A DNA stretch of 18,132 nt, from positions 1 to 18,132 of the forward strand of contig JBARPC010000012.1 in assembly GCA_049642725.1 (NCBI GenBank), read 5' to 3'. Shown here one piece after another: positions 5,620 to 12,068 of this stretch. Source of the DNA: JAGLYZ01 sp049642725 (lineage in GTDB: Bacteria > Patescibacteriota > Minisyncoccia > Minisyncoccales > JAGMDC01). The notes beneath the pieces were generated by a model. The model was not told where the DNA came from. It searched no databases and saw nothing but the letters and a program-made list of their open reading frames with translations. Numbering within the stretch: the stretch's first letter is position 1; each line of letters opens with the position of its first letter. Both the position numbers and the translations under genes were made by a program.

Positions 5620-7170
5620 AAATTCTATTTGATAAACTTTTGAGCCGTTTAAAAGCCAGATTGTTTTTCCATTTGTAGAAATAATAAAGTCCTGTAAGTC
5701 GTCAAATTTTTCACTAAAAAATTGTTTTATAAGTTCGCCTGATTTATTTACAACAATAATCCTTTTTTGGTAGGGTTCTAAAATATAGATATAAGGCAGA
5801 GCATAGGAAGCCCAAATTTTTGTAGCATTTTCAATTTCAGGAAAAATAATAATTTCCAGAGTGTCTTGATATTTGCCTGTATAAAAACGAAGAATTTTAT
5901 TCTCATTATCTAAAACCCAGACGCTTCCGTCTACCGCCATTGATTTGCCATTAATTAATTTTTCTGACTTTCCCCAGATTTTTCCCTCTTTTATTATTTC
6001 ACCGGTTGCAGGATTTAAAGAATATGCTTTTGAACGATAAATAATTTCTTCAGAGCCAAATTTATTTTGAGCAAAATCTTCTGATATGGTCGGCTCTTTA
6101 ATTTCTTCTGTTTTATTTAAGAGATATAACTGTTCTTCAATTGATTCTTTTAAAACCAGAGCTTCGTCTTTTAAAATAAAGCGCGTTTCAGTAAGGGGTA
6201 TCGTGCTTTTCCATGCTTCTTGAAAAAAAAGATTGGCTTTTGCTTCATCTTTGATGATTAAGAAATTTTCAGCTTGCTCTACTTTTTCTTTTATTTCTTC
6301 CAATGACTGGTTTGCTCTCTGGATTTCTTTTTCTTTTTCATTTTTAAACGCCAAGGAGCCAACTGCCAATATTAGAATTAAAAGAAAAACCAAAATTAGT
6401 TTTTTGCTAAAAATAACTGATTTAATTTTTATTTTTAAAAAATTGAGGTCTAAAAAATTGAGGTCTGGCTTCCTATAGGAGGCCAGACCTCCTAATATTT
6501 TTTGAGATGCTATCGCAAGATTTGTCAAGTAAGACAAACATTCGGGTTTTTTTTTCATTGTTGGTTTCAAAATTATTAAAAAGAAAATTCCAGAGATTTT
6601 AGATAAAGCTTTTTTATGTTCTTTTAAAATTTTATTGATTTCTTTTTTCTTTTTTACAGAACTTATTTTTTCTATAAGATTATTGTCTTCAAAAAAATCA
6701 AGGACCTGTTCTGTAAAGACCATAATTTTATCATTTTCTAATAATTCCCCAGAGGTAATATTCTCAATAGTTTTTGAAGGTTTTTGGCTAATTTCTTGTA
6801 TTTCTTTTTCTCTAGAAATAATAATGTGAATACTTCCTCTTTTGCTAAGATGAATTTGTTGTTGTTCAGATACGGCAAAGATGGTTAAATTAATTTTTGC
6901 TTTTTTAATAAGAAATTCATTTGCTTTTTTGAGGGCTTTTTTAAAGTTTTTTTCTGGCGTCTGCGAGAAATCAGAGTAATATTCCTGTTTTATAATAGAA
7001 GCCAAATTATTTAATAATTGAGAAGCGTTAATGTCAACATCTTGAATTTCAGCGACAATGTATAAGCTTCCCAGCATTCTTTCCTGCTCATTTTCCGGCT
7101 CATAACAAAAACTTTCAAAGATTGCGTCTTTTCTTAATTTTGGGTTGAATTGAAATTCAAAGATATTCAC
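5614..7170 (-). CDS. PP2C-like domain, TM helix, coiled coil and beta-propeller-like C-terminus
   Basis: 518 residues. The N-terminal ~205 residues resemble PPM/PP2C phosphatase-like domains found in Patescibacteria (LGSLYIVAEIQDVDINASQ, then AKINLTIFAV, SKRGSIHIIISREKEI, ENDKIMVFTEQVLDFF), but the metal-binding aspartates of active PP2C enzymes are not clear, so it may be inactive. A linker (~206-256) holds a palindromic element and the tandem DLNFLDLNFL. One TM helix follows at ~257-275 (LILVFLLILILAVGSLAF), then a Lys/Glu-rich coiled coil at ~276-350. The C-terminal ~140 residues have repeated beta-propeller-like strands (DGSVWVLDNENKILRFY, IYILEPYQKRIIVVNKSGE, NGKTIWLLNG). The likely topology is PP2C-like inside and propeller outside, suggesting transmembrane sensing or scaffolding. 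A TATAAT (7182-7177) lies 6 bases before the ATG, so the mRNA may be leaderless. Confidence 0.75.
   Translation of the reverse strand: MNIFEFQFNPKLRKDAIFESFCYEPENEQERMLGSLYIVAEIQDVDINASQLLNNLASIIKQEYYSDFSQTPEKNFKKALKKANEFLIKKAKINLTIFAVSEQQQIHLSKRGSIHIIISREKEIQEISQKPSKTIENITSGELLENDKIMVFTEQVLDFFEDNNLIEKISSVKKKKEINKILKEHKKALSKISGIFFLIILKPTMKKKPECLSYLTNLAIASQKILGGLASYRKPDLNFLDLNFLKIKIKSVIFSKKLILVFLLILILAVGSLAFKNEKEKEIQRANQSLEEIKEKVEQAENFLIIKDEAKANLFFQEAWKSTIPLTETRFILKDEALVLKESIEEQLYLLNKTEEIKEPTISEDFAQNKFGSEEIIYRSKAYSLNPATGEIIKEGKIWGKSEKLINGKSMAVDGSVWVLDNENKILRFYTGKYQDTLEIIIFPEIENATKIWASYALPYIYILEPYQKRIIVVNKSGELIKQFFSEKFDDLQDFIISTNGKTIWLLNGSKVYQIEFY
6436..6465. repeat. Perfect 15-bp tandem duplication in coding sequence
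   Basis: TAAAAAATTGAGGTC occurs twice back to back (6436-6450 and 6451-6465), giving DLNFLDLNFL in the minus-strand protein. It touches the palindrome at 6460-6491, and each unit contains the outer arm of that palindrome. Confidence 0.9.
6460..6491. repeat. Palindromic element inside the PP2C-like gene
   Basis: GAGGTCTGGC (6460-6469) pairs perfectly with GCCAGACCTC (6482-6491). The 12-base interior continues the stem (TTCC/GGAG around TATA). It encodes GGLASYRKPDL without breaking the frame, in the linker just before the TM helix. The form resembles in-frame palindromic elements known from other bacteria such as Rickettsia; that analogy is inference. Confidence 0.8.
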
Positions 7171-7184
7171 ACTTTTATTATATT
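7156..7184 (+). promoter_or_regulatory. Possible promoter of tRNA-Val
   Basis: TTCAAA (7156-7161), a 17-base spacer and TATATT (7179-7184) place a start about 20 bases before the tRNA. It overlaps the start region of the divergent PP2C-like gene. The -35 match is only moderate. Confidence 0.35.
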
Positions 7185-7209
7185 CTTTTTTTTGCTAAAA
7201 TAAAACAAT

Positions 7210-7281
7210 GGACGATTAGCTTAGTGGTAGAGCGCTGCATTCACATTGCAGAGGTCGTAGGTTCAAATCCTGCATCGTCCA
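7210..7281 (+). tRNA. tRNA-Val, anticodon CAC
   Basis: A full cloverleaf can be drawn by eye. The acceptor GGACGAT (7210-7216) pairs with ATCGTCC (7274-7280), with discriminator A7281. The D arm is GCTT/GAGC with GTGGTAG in the loop. The anticodon stem is CTGCA/TGCAG around TTCACAT, with anticodon CAC at 7242-7244. The variable loop is AGGTC, and the T arm is GTAGG-TTCAAAT-CCTGC. The 3' CCA is not encoded (CTA follows), so it must be added after transcription. The gene sits 30 bases upstream of the first pilin gene, at the left border of the tandem duplication. Confidence 0.95.
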
Positions 7282-7311
7282 CTAATAAAATAAATAATTT
7301 TTAAAATTGCT

Positions 7312-7815
7312 ATGTTGTCAGATAAAAAAGGATTTACTCTTATTGAATTATTAGTTGTTATTGCTGTTATTGGAGTTTTATCTAGTATTGTTTTGGTTAG
7401 TTTGGAGAGCGCAAGGGAGAGAGCGCATATAGCAGAAGCTGAAAGTATGATTGAGCAGTTGCATAAAATTATTTTGATAAATCATTTAAACTCAGGCGGT
7501 ACTTCTCCTTCACCAGCTAATACTGCGATAGGCACAGGATGTACATATTGGGGTCCTGGGACTGTTGTTGGATTTGTTAATAATTCTGGCAATCGTTATG
7601 ATAATTGGATGGGTCCTTATATTTCAGAAGTTCCTAAGGATCCATGGGGTAATTGTTATGTTATGGAGGGTCCAGTTGGAGAGAGTTGTCCAGCAAGTTA
7701 TGGTTCAATGATATGTTCTCCTGGTCCAAACGGAAGTTTTGCTGGGGCTGACTATCCCTGGAATCTTCCACCAGGACAGGGGGACAATATATGTAAAGAA
7801 TTTTTATGCCCATAA
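7312..7815 (+). CDS. Type IV pilin-like protein, copy 1
   Basis: 167 residues with a class III (prepilin) signal: a short basic leader MLSDKKG, predicted cleavage between G7 and F8, then FTLIELLVVIAVIGVLSSIVLV with the conserved glutamate at mature position 5 (E12). Such proteins are cut and methylated by prepilin peptidase and assembled into type IV pili or pseudopili. The C-terminal body is Gly/Pro/Cys-rich with PYISEVPKDPWGNCYV, which fits the (pseudo)pilin pattern of a conserved loop before the C-terminus, and it holds several cysteines that could form disulfides outside the cell. No Shine-Dalgarno is visible. It overlaps no gene but sits 6 bases before the start of its small membrane partner. 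No pilus assembly ATPase or prepilin peptidase is in the window. Confidence 0.9.
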   Translation: MLSDKKGFTLIELLVVIAVIGVLSSIVLVSLESARERAHIAEAESMIEQLHKIILINHLNSGGTSPSPANTAIGTGCTYWGPGTVVGFVNNSGNRYDNWMGPYISEVPKDPWGNCYVMEGPVGESCPASYGSMICSPGPNGSFAGADYPWNLPPGQGDNICKEFLCP

Positions 7816-7820
7816 AAAGT

Positions 7821-8096
7821 ATGAACAACCAAGAAGACGAAAACGAAAAAATCGATTTAAGCCAGTTTTCTCTTGGAAAAAGGGAACGAATTTCTGCTTC
7901 AAAAAAATCTTTTAGTCCAAAGGATATTAAGAGTTCTTTAGCTAAAATGGATAAGAAAAATCAGGTTTATATAATAATCATTATAATTTCTTTTGTTTTA
8001 ACAATCATTTTCTTAGGTTTATTTTTATCTAAAAAGAGTGGAAGTGGAGGAACTATTACTCCTGAATATGCTCCTCCGGCTGAAGAGAATATATAA
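7821..8096 (+). CDS. Small single-TM protein, copy 1
   Basis: 91 residues from the ATG at 7821, chosen because the duplicate at 8814 starts with the same MNNQEDENEKIDL; an upstream ATG at 7806 would overlap the pilin stop. A charged N-terminal segment of ~55 residues (EDENEKIDLSQFSLGKRE, later SPKDIKSSLAKMDKKN) is followed by one helix (VYIIIIIISFVLTIIFLGLF) and a short Gly/Ser and PEYAPPAEE tail. The likely topology is N-terminus inside, short tail outside. Family unknown. It is always paired with a pilin here, suggesting a pilus-associated or membrane-partner role, which is inference. Confidence 0.75.
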   Translation: MNNQEDENEKIDLSQFSLGKRERISASKKSFSPKDIKSSLAKMDKKNQVYIIIIIISFVLTIIFLGLFLSKKSGSGGTITPEYAPPAEENI

Positions 8097-8116
8097 TCAT
8101 CAATCATCAATTCTAT

Positions 8117-8239
8117 ATGTCCAACATCTTATTTCAATATCTACAATGGCATTTTATTGACCAGACAAAAGCGATTTTAAGGTCAGAGGCGTACCCCGTA
8201 GTCAACCGAAGGTTGTACTTCGGGGTTCAAATCCTCTAA
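8117..8239 (+). pseudogene. Truncated duplicate of the membrane protein gene at 9136
   Basis: The first 66 bases (8117-8182) are identical to 9136-9201 and encode MSNILFQYLQWHFIDQTKAI plus two residues. The frame then continues into unrelated sequence containing a palindrome and stops at TAA 8237-8239, giving a 40-residue chimera without the membrane helices of the intact gene. It is a remnant at the junction of the tandem duplication. Whether the short peptide is made is unknown. Confidence 0.85.
8185..8237. repeat. Decayed palindrome at the duplication junction
   Basis: Nested complementary arms: AGAGG/CCTCT (8185-8189, 8233-8237), ACCCCG/CGGGGT (8193-8198, 8221-8226) and CAACC/GGTTG (8203-8207, 8211-8215) around GAA. 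The right arm GGTTGTACTTCGGGGT implies an original left arm ACCCCGAAGTACAACC; the present left arm differs by one substitution and one missing base. The 3' end GGTTCAAATCCTCT also resembles a tRNA T arm. Confidence 0.6.
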
Positions 8240-8253
8240 TGCCCAATAAAACT

Positions 8254-8757
8254 ATGTCAATTTTTTATAAAAATAAAAAAGGATTTACTCTTATTGAATT
8301 ATTAGTTGTTATAGCTGTTATTGGACTTTTATCAAGTATTGTTTTAGTTAGTTTGAGCGGAGCAAAAGCAAGAGCGCGAGATGCTATCAGACAAAGCGAT
8401 ATGAGTCAAATCAGAAAAGCTTTAGAGGTATATTGGTCTACTTATGGACATTATCCTCCAGAAGGATGGTGGTGTGATTCAAGTGTTGGTGCTGTCGGCG
8501 GTGGGGGATGTCCTCCTGATCCGGTTCAAAGTGATTGGGATTCAAATAGTGATCTCCAAGATCTAATTACTGCTAATCTAACATCTATAATTCCTGTTGA
8601 TCCTATAAATAATAGCACTTATTATTACTGGTATGAACCTGATAATATTGGCCAAGGTGCTCCTGCTTGCCAAGTAAATACTTGTAGATATGTATTGTGT
8701 TGTAGATTAGAAAGTGGAGGAAATTATTGTGTTTACAGTTTAGAACAAGGGCCTTAA
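8254..8757 (+). CDS. Type IV pilin-like protein, copy 2
   Basis: 167 residues from the ATG at 8254 (MSIFYKNKKG leader); an in-frame ATG at 8239 overlaps the stop of the truncated gene (TAATG) and would add five residues. The prepilin site is KKG/FTLIELLVVIAVIGLLSSIVLVSLSGAKARARDA, almost the same as copy 1, with glutamate at mature position 5. The body follows the commonest bacterial pseudopilin pattern: DAIRQSDMSQIRKALEVYWSTYGHYPPEGW, then IIPVDPINNSTYYYWYE, with several cysteines near the C-terminus. From about residue 35 onward it shows no clear similarity to copy 1, although flanking sequence is conserved. It is probably a minor pilin or alternative major subunit; assembly genes lie elsewhere. 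Confidence 0.9.
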   Translation: MSIFYKNKKGFTLIELLVVIAVIGLLSSIVLVSLSGAKARARDAIRQSDMSQIRKALEVYWSTYGHYPPEGWWCDSSVGAVGGGGCPPDPVQSDWDSNSDLQDLITANLTSIIPVDPINNSTYYYWYEPDNIGQGAPACQVNTCRYVLCCRLESGGNYCVYSLEQGP

Positions 8758-8813
8758 AGGAAATAAAAAAATAAAATTAGGTTTATTTTAAATAATATCA
8801 AAATTTTATTATT

Positions 8814-9104
8814 ATGAACAACCAAGAAGACGAAAACGAAAAAATTGATTTGAGCCGATTTCCCCTTGGAAAAAAAGAGCCGATTTCTGATTCGCCAAAA
8901 TCTTTTAGTCCAAAAGCTCTTAAGAATTCTTTAGCTAAAATGGATAAGAAAAATCAGGTTTATATAATAATCATTATAATTTCTTTTGTTTTAACAATAA
9001 TTTTCTTAGGTTTATTTTTATCTAAAAAGAGTGGTAGTGGAGGAACTATTAGCCCTGAATACGCTCCTCCGGCTGAAGAGGAATATATGTTTCCAGAGCC
9101 TTAA
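8814..9104 (+). CDS. Small single-TM protein, copy 2
   Basis: 96 residues, a near-duplicate of the protein at 7821: same MNNQEDENEKIDL start, same SLAKMDKKNQ before the helix, identical helix, and a slightly longer acidic tail (PAEEEYMFPEP). Differences cluster in the N-terminal cytoplasmic part (SRFPLGKKEP instead of SQFSLGKRER), so the helix is the most constrained region, or the segment was homogenised by gene conversion. It lies 56 bases after pilin copy 2 and 31 bases before the multi-TM protein, probably in one operon. Confidence 0.8.
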   Translation: MNNQEDENEKIDLSRFPLGKKEPISDSPKSFSPKALKNSLAKMDKKNQVYIIIIIISFVLTIIFLGLFLSKKSGSGGTISPEYAPPAEEEYMFPEP

Positions 9105-9135
9105 GTATTTTATTTAAAAGGGATTTTTTATAAAT

Positions 9136-9516
9136 ATGTCCAACATCTTATTTCAATATCTACAATGGCATTTTATTGACCAGACAAAAGCGATTTTAAG
9201 GGCTTGGAAAAATTTTTTAAGCTTTGGCTTAAATTTTTTTTCCATTCCTTTGCTTTTGAGAACTTTTTGTTCGCCTTGGCGAAGATACAGGTATTTTTAT
9301 CCTAAAGGTTTTGATTTTAAAAAATATATTGATGCTTTCACTTTTAACGCTATCTCAAGAGTAATTGGCGCAATAATGAGAACTGCTTTAATAATAATCG
9401 GAGTTATGGTTGAGTTTTTTATTTTTCTGGCTGGCATATTATTTTTTCTAATCTGGCTTTTTTTGCCAGTTATTTTAATTATTTTATTTTTTTATGGCAT
9501 CAAGCTTTTATTTTAA
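9136..9516 (+). CDS. Membrane protein of unknown function
   Basis: 126 residues. An amphipathic N-terminus (MSNILFQYLQWHFIDQTKAI) leads to a hydrophobic stretch (FLSFGLNFFSIPLLLRTF), a basic aromatic loop (SPWRRYRYFYPKGFDFKKY), and two strongly hydrophobic helices at ~77-100 and ~101-125 (IIIGVMVEFFIFLAGILFF, FLPVILIILFFYG). Its final 23 bases overlap the start of the ClpC-like gene, implying coupled translation and possibly a complex with that membrane-anchored ATPase. I recognise the arrangement as common in Parcubacteria-like genomes but know no function. The remnant at 8117 is a truncated copy of its start. Confidence 0.75.
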   Translation: MSNILFQYLQWHFIDQTKAILRAWKNFLSFGLNFFSIPLLLRTFCSPWRRYRYFYPKGFDFKKYIDAFTFNAISRVIGAIMRTALIIIGVMVEFFIFLAGILFFLIWLFLPVILIILFFYGIKLLF

Positions 9517-12067
9517 TTTAAAACAAGCAAAAATTTTCCAAGCAGTCAAACGGGCAAGACATCCGGTTTTTAAATGGTCCGGCTTTTTAAAGAAACTGTT
9601 TTTGTTTCTTTTTATTAGTTTTTATTTTCTCTTTTTAGCAACTTTTTTATCCAATAATGTTCTGTTTGGTTTATCTTTGATTTTCTTATCTTTTTATTTT
9701 TGGTTTTTAATTATTAATGAATTTTTTAACTCAAAATTGGCAAAGCCGGAATTGCCGGCAGAGTTGAAGAAAATCGCTTTAAATCCGGGAAAAAATAATT
9801 TAGCTGAATTTTTAAGTTTTGAAGCAGCCATAGCGGTTTGGAAGGCCTTAAAATGGGCTAAGAGAAAAAAAACATTTGAACTGGATTCTACCGCTCTTTT
9901 TTATGAGCTCATTCTTGGCAATAAAAATTTAAATTTTATTTTTTACCGGGCATTAATAGATATTAAAGAAGTTAAAAAAACATTAAAGGAATATTTAAAG
10001 AAAGATTTAATCAAAGCTTCTTTAATGGAAAAACTTAAATCAAGGCAGGAAATTTATTTAGATGATTTCCAGGAAACTATTACTGAATCTTTAAAAATAG
10101 CTAAAAAAAGAGAGCATCAAAGAATAGAGATGTTTGATTTAATAACCGCTTTAAGTAAAAGCAATCCTATTTTCCGGGAGATTTTGATAAAATCAGAGCT
10201 TAAATCAGAAGATATTGAGAATTTAAGCGATTGGCTGGAAAGGATAGAAAGAAAAGCAGCTAAAAGAAAAAGATTTTGGGATTTAACAAATTTAAACAAA
10301 AAAGGGTCTTTTGCTAAGGATTGGTGCGCTGGTTATACGATTACTTTAGATAAGTATTCTTTTGACTGGACAAATGCGATGGCAACAGACGGCTTTGGAG
10401 AGATTGTTGGCCATAGTAATGAAGTATTTGAATTAGAAAGAATTCTTTCACGTCTGGAAATTAATAATGCTTTATTAGTAGGCAATCCTGGAAGCGGCAG
10501 GAAAAACATTGTTCAGGCGCTAACTAAAAGAAGTTTTTTCAACGAAAGCCTGCCTCAAATAAATTATAAACGGGTAGTTGAATTAAATCTTTCTTCATTA
10601 TTAAGCAGGATTGACAATTTTGAAGAAGTAGAATTTGTTATAAACAGAATTTTTGAAGAAGTTGTTTATGCCGGCAATATTATTTTAGTTATTGACGAAT
10701 TCCATAATTATGTAAGCGAACAAACCAAACCGGGAGTAATAGATATTTCAGGTCTTCTTGTCCCGTTTCTTCGTCTGCCTCAATTGCAGATTATAGCCAT
10801 AACTACTTTTTCCGGCCTGCATAAAAACATTGAGAAAAACTCTTCTTTAATCGGCCTTTTTGAAAAAGTTGAGGTTTCAGAAATTTCAGAAAAAGAAACT
10901 ATTACAGTTTTAGAAAAAATAGTTCCTTTCTTAGAGAAAAAATACAAGAAATTTATTAGTTATCCGGTTTTAAAAACAATAGTTTCTTATTCCAGCCGTT
11001 ATCTTCCGGCCGCGCCTTTTCCCAAGAAGGCCATTGATTTATTGGATGAAATTATGATTTACGTTTCCAGTCAGCGCGGCAAGGTTTTAGTTCTGCCTAA
11101 AGATGTGGCTAAAATTGTTTCTGATAAAACAGAAATTCCTGTAGGCGAGATTGAAGCTCAAGAAACAAGTATCTTGCTGAATTTGGAAAACCTGCTTCAC
11201 GAACGGATTATTAACCAGGAAACAGCAGTAAAAGAAGTTGCTTCAGCTTTGCGCAGGTCAAGGGTTGAAATCACCAAAAGAAAAAAGCCAATGGGCACAT
11301 TCTTATTTTTAGGCCCAACTGGCGTGGGCAAAACAGAAACCTCAAAAGCATTGAGCGCGGTTTATTTTGGCGCTGAAGACAGAATGATTCGCTTAGATAT
11401 GTCTGAATTTCAAGCTATTAAAGATATTCCTCGTTTAATCGGTTCAATAGAGCAGGAAGGCATTTTAACAACTAAGGTGAGGGAAGACCCGTTTTCTTTA
11501 ATTCTTTTAGATGAAATAGAAAAAGCCCATCCTAATATTTTAAATCTGTTTTTACAGGTTTTAGATGAAGGGCATATTACTGACGGCTTAGGAAGGAAAG
11601 TTCTCTTTTCCAATAGTATTATTATTGCGACCAGTAATGCCGGCGCAGAAGTTATTTGGAAAGATATTAAGGAAGATAAACAATTGAATATTATTAAAGA
11701 GGATCTCCTGGCTCTTTTATTTGAAAGAAGGAAATTCAGGCCGGAGTTTATAAACAGGTTTGATGCTGTAGTTATTTTCAAACCCTTGAGCAAAGAAAAT
11801 CTTTTAGGTATTTCCGAATTAATGCTTAATAAAATAAAGAAAAATCTCAAAGAAGAGAAGGGGATTGACTTTATAATTACACAGGGATTAAAGGAAAGGA
11901 TTGTTGATTTGGGTTATAGCCCTGCTTTTGGAGCCAGGGAAATGCGGCGGGTAATCGCTGATATGGTGGAGAATCTTTTAGCTATTTCATGGTTAAAAAA
12001 GGAAATTAAAAGAGGAGATAAGATAACTGTTGACCCGGAAAATTTTGAGATAATCCATCAGAAATAA
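9494..12067 (+). CDS. Membrane-anchored ClpC/ClpB-like double AAA+ ATPase
   Basis: 857 residues. Unlike soluble Clp proteins it begins with two membrane helices (~33-51 and ~56-76), followed by a Clp-N-like helical repeat region (~100-240). D1 (~300-520) has GNPGSGRKN at 330-338, where Arg336 replaces the P-loop lysine and Lys337 the Thr, with an intact Walker B (VIDEF, D401 E402). D2 (~560-850) has GPTGVGKT (607-614), LLDE (671-674), sensor 1 ATSNAG (712-717), arginine finger motif FRPEFINR (748-755) and sensor 2 GAR (813-815), so it should hydrolyse ATP. The D2 pore segment of ClpB/ClpC (PPGYVGYEEGG) is reduced to LIGSIEQEG (648-656), and no D1 pore loop is seen. It may therefore not thread substrates like classical unfoldases. 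Its gene overlaps the membrane protein gene upstream and ends one base before the DUF4015 gene. Confidence 0.9.
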   Translation: MASSFYFNLKQAKIFQAVKRARHPVFKWSGFLKKLFLFLFISFYFLFLATFLSNNVLFGLSLIFLSFYFWFLIINEFFNSKLAKPELPAELKKIALNPGKNNLAEFLSFEAAIAVWKALKWAKRKKTFELDSTALFYELILGNKNLNFIFYRALIDIKEVKKTLKEYLKKDLIKASLMEKLKSRQEIYLDDFQETITESLKIAKKREHQRIEMFDLITALSKSNPIFREILIKSELKSEDIENLSDWLERIERKAAKRKRFWDLTNLNKKGSFAKDWCAGYTITLDKYSFDWTNAMATDGFGEIVGHSNEVFELERILSRLEINNALLVGNPGSGRKNIVQALTKRSFFNESLPQINYKRVVELNLSSLLSRIDNFEEVEFVINRIFEEVVYAGNIILVIDEFHNYVSEQTKPGVIDISGLLVPFLRLPQLQIIAITTFSGLHKNIEKNSSLIGLFEKVEVSEISEKETITVLEKIVPFLEKKYKKFISYPVLKTIVSYSSRYLPAAPFPKKAIDLLDEIMIYVSSQRGKVLVLPKDVAKIVSDKTEIPVGEIEAQETSILLNLENLLHERIINQETAVKEVASALRRSRVEITKRKKPMGTFLFLGPTGVGKTETSKALSAVYFGAEDRMIRLDMSEFQAIKDIPRLIGSIEQEGILTTKVREDPFSLILLDEIEKAHPNILNLFLQVLDEGHITDGLGRKVLFSNSIIIATSNAGAEVIWKDIKEDKQLNIIKEDLLALLFERRKFRPEFINRFDAVVIFKPLSKENLLGISELMLNKIKKNLKEEKGIDFIITQGLKERIVDLGYSPAFGAREMRRVIADMVENLLAISWLKKEIKRGDKITVDPENFEIIHQK

Positions 12068-12068
12068 T

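Larger units (their letters stand above)
7312..9201 (+). repeat. Tandem duplication of a pilin / small-TM / TM-protein unit
   Basis: Unit 1 runs from the pilin at 7312 to position 8182; unit 2 from the pilin at 8254 to 9201. The two units match as follows: about 40 identical bases around the pilin KKGFTLIELLVV segment; two small membrane protein genes that are close to 90% identical by eye (7821-8096 and 8814-9104); and 66 identical bases starting at the ATG of the third gene (8117-8182 and 9136-9201). The pilin bodies do not match. Unit 1 ends in a truncated third gene. Confidence 0.9.

Noticed and set aside
8146..8245. A second tRNA: TGGCATT (8146-8152) could pair with AATGCCC (8238-8244) as an acceptor stem, with a T-arm-like CGGGG-TTCAAAT-CCTCT
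   Set aside because: The left arm is part of the duplicated coding sequence, no anticodon arm forms, and the stretch between is a palindrome; I keep only a note of a T-arm-like end.
11410..11850. 146-codon minus-strand ORF inside the ClpC-like gene
   Set aside because: It overlaps the highly conserved D2 domain; it is a shadow of that coding sequence.
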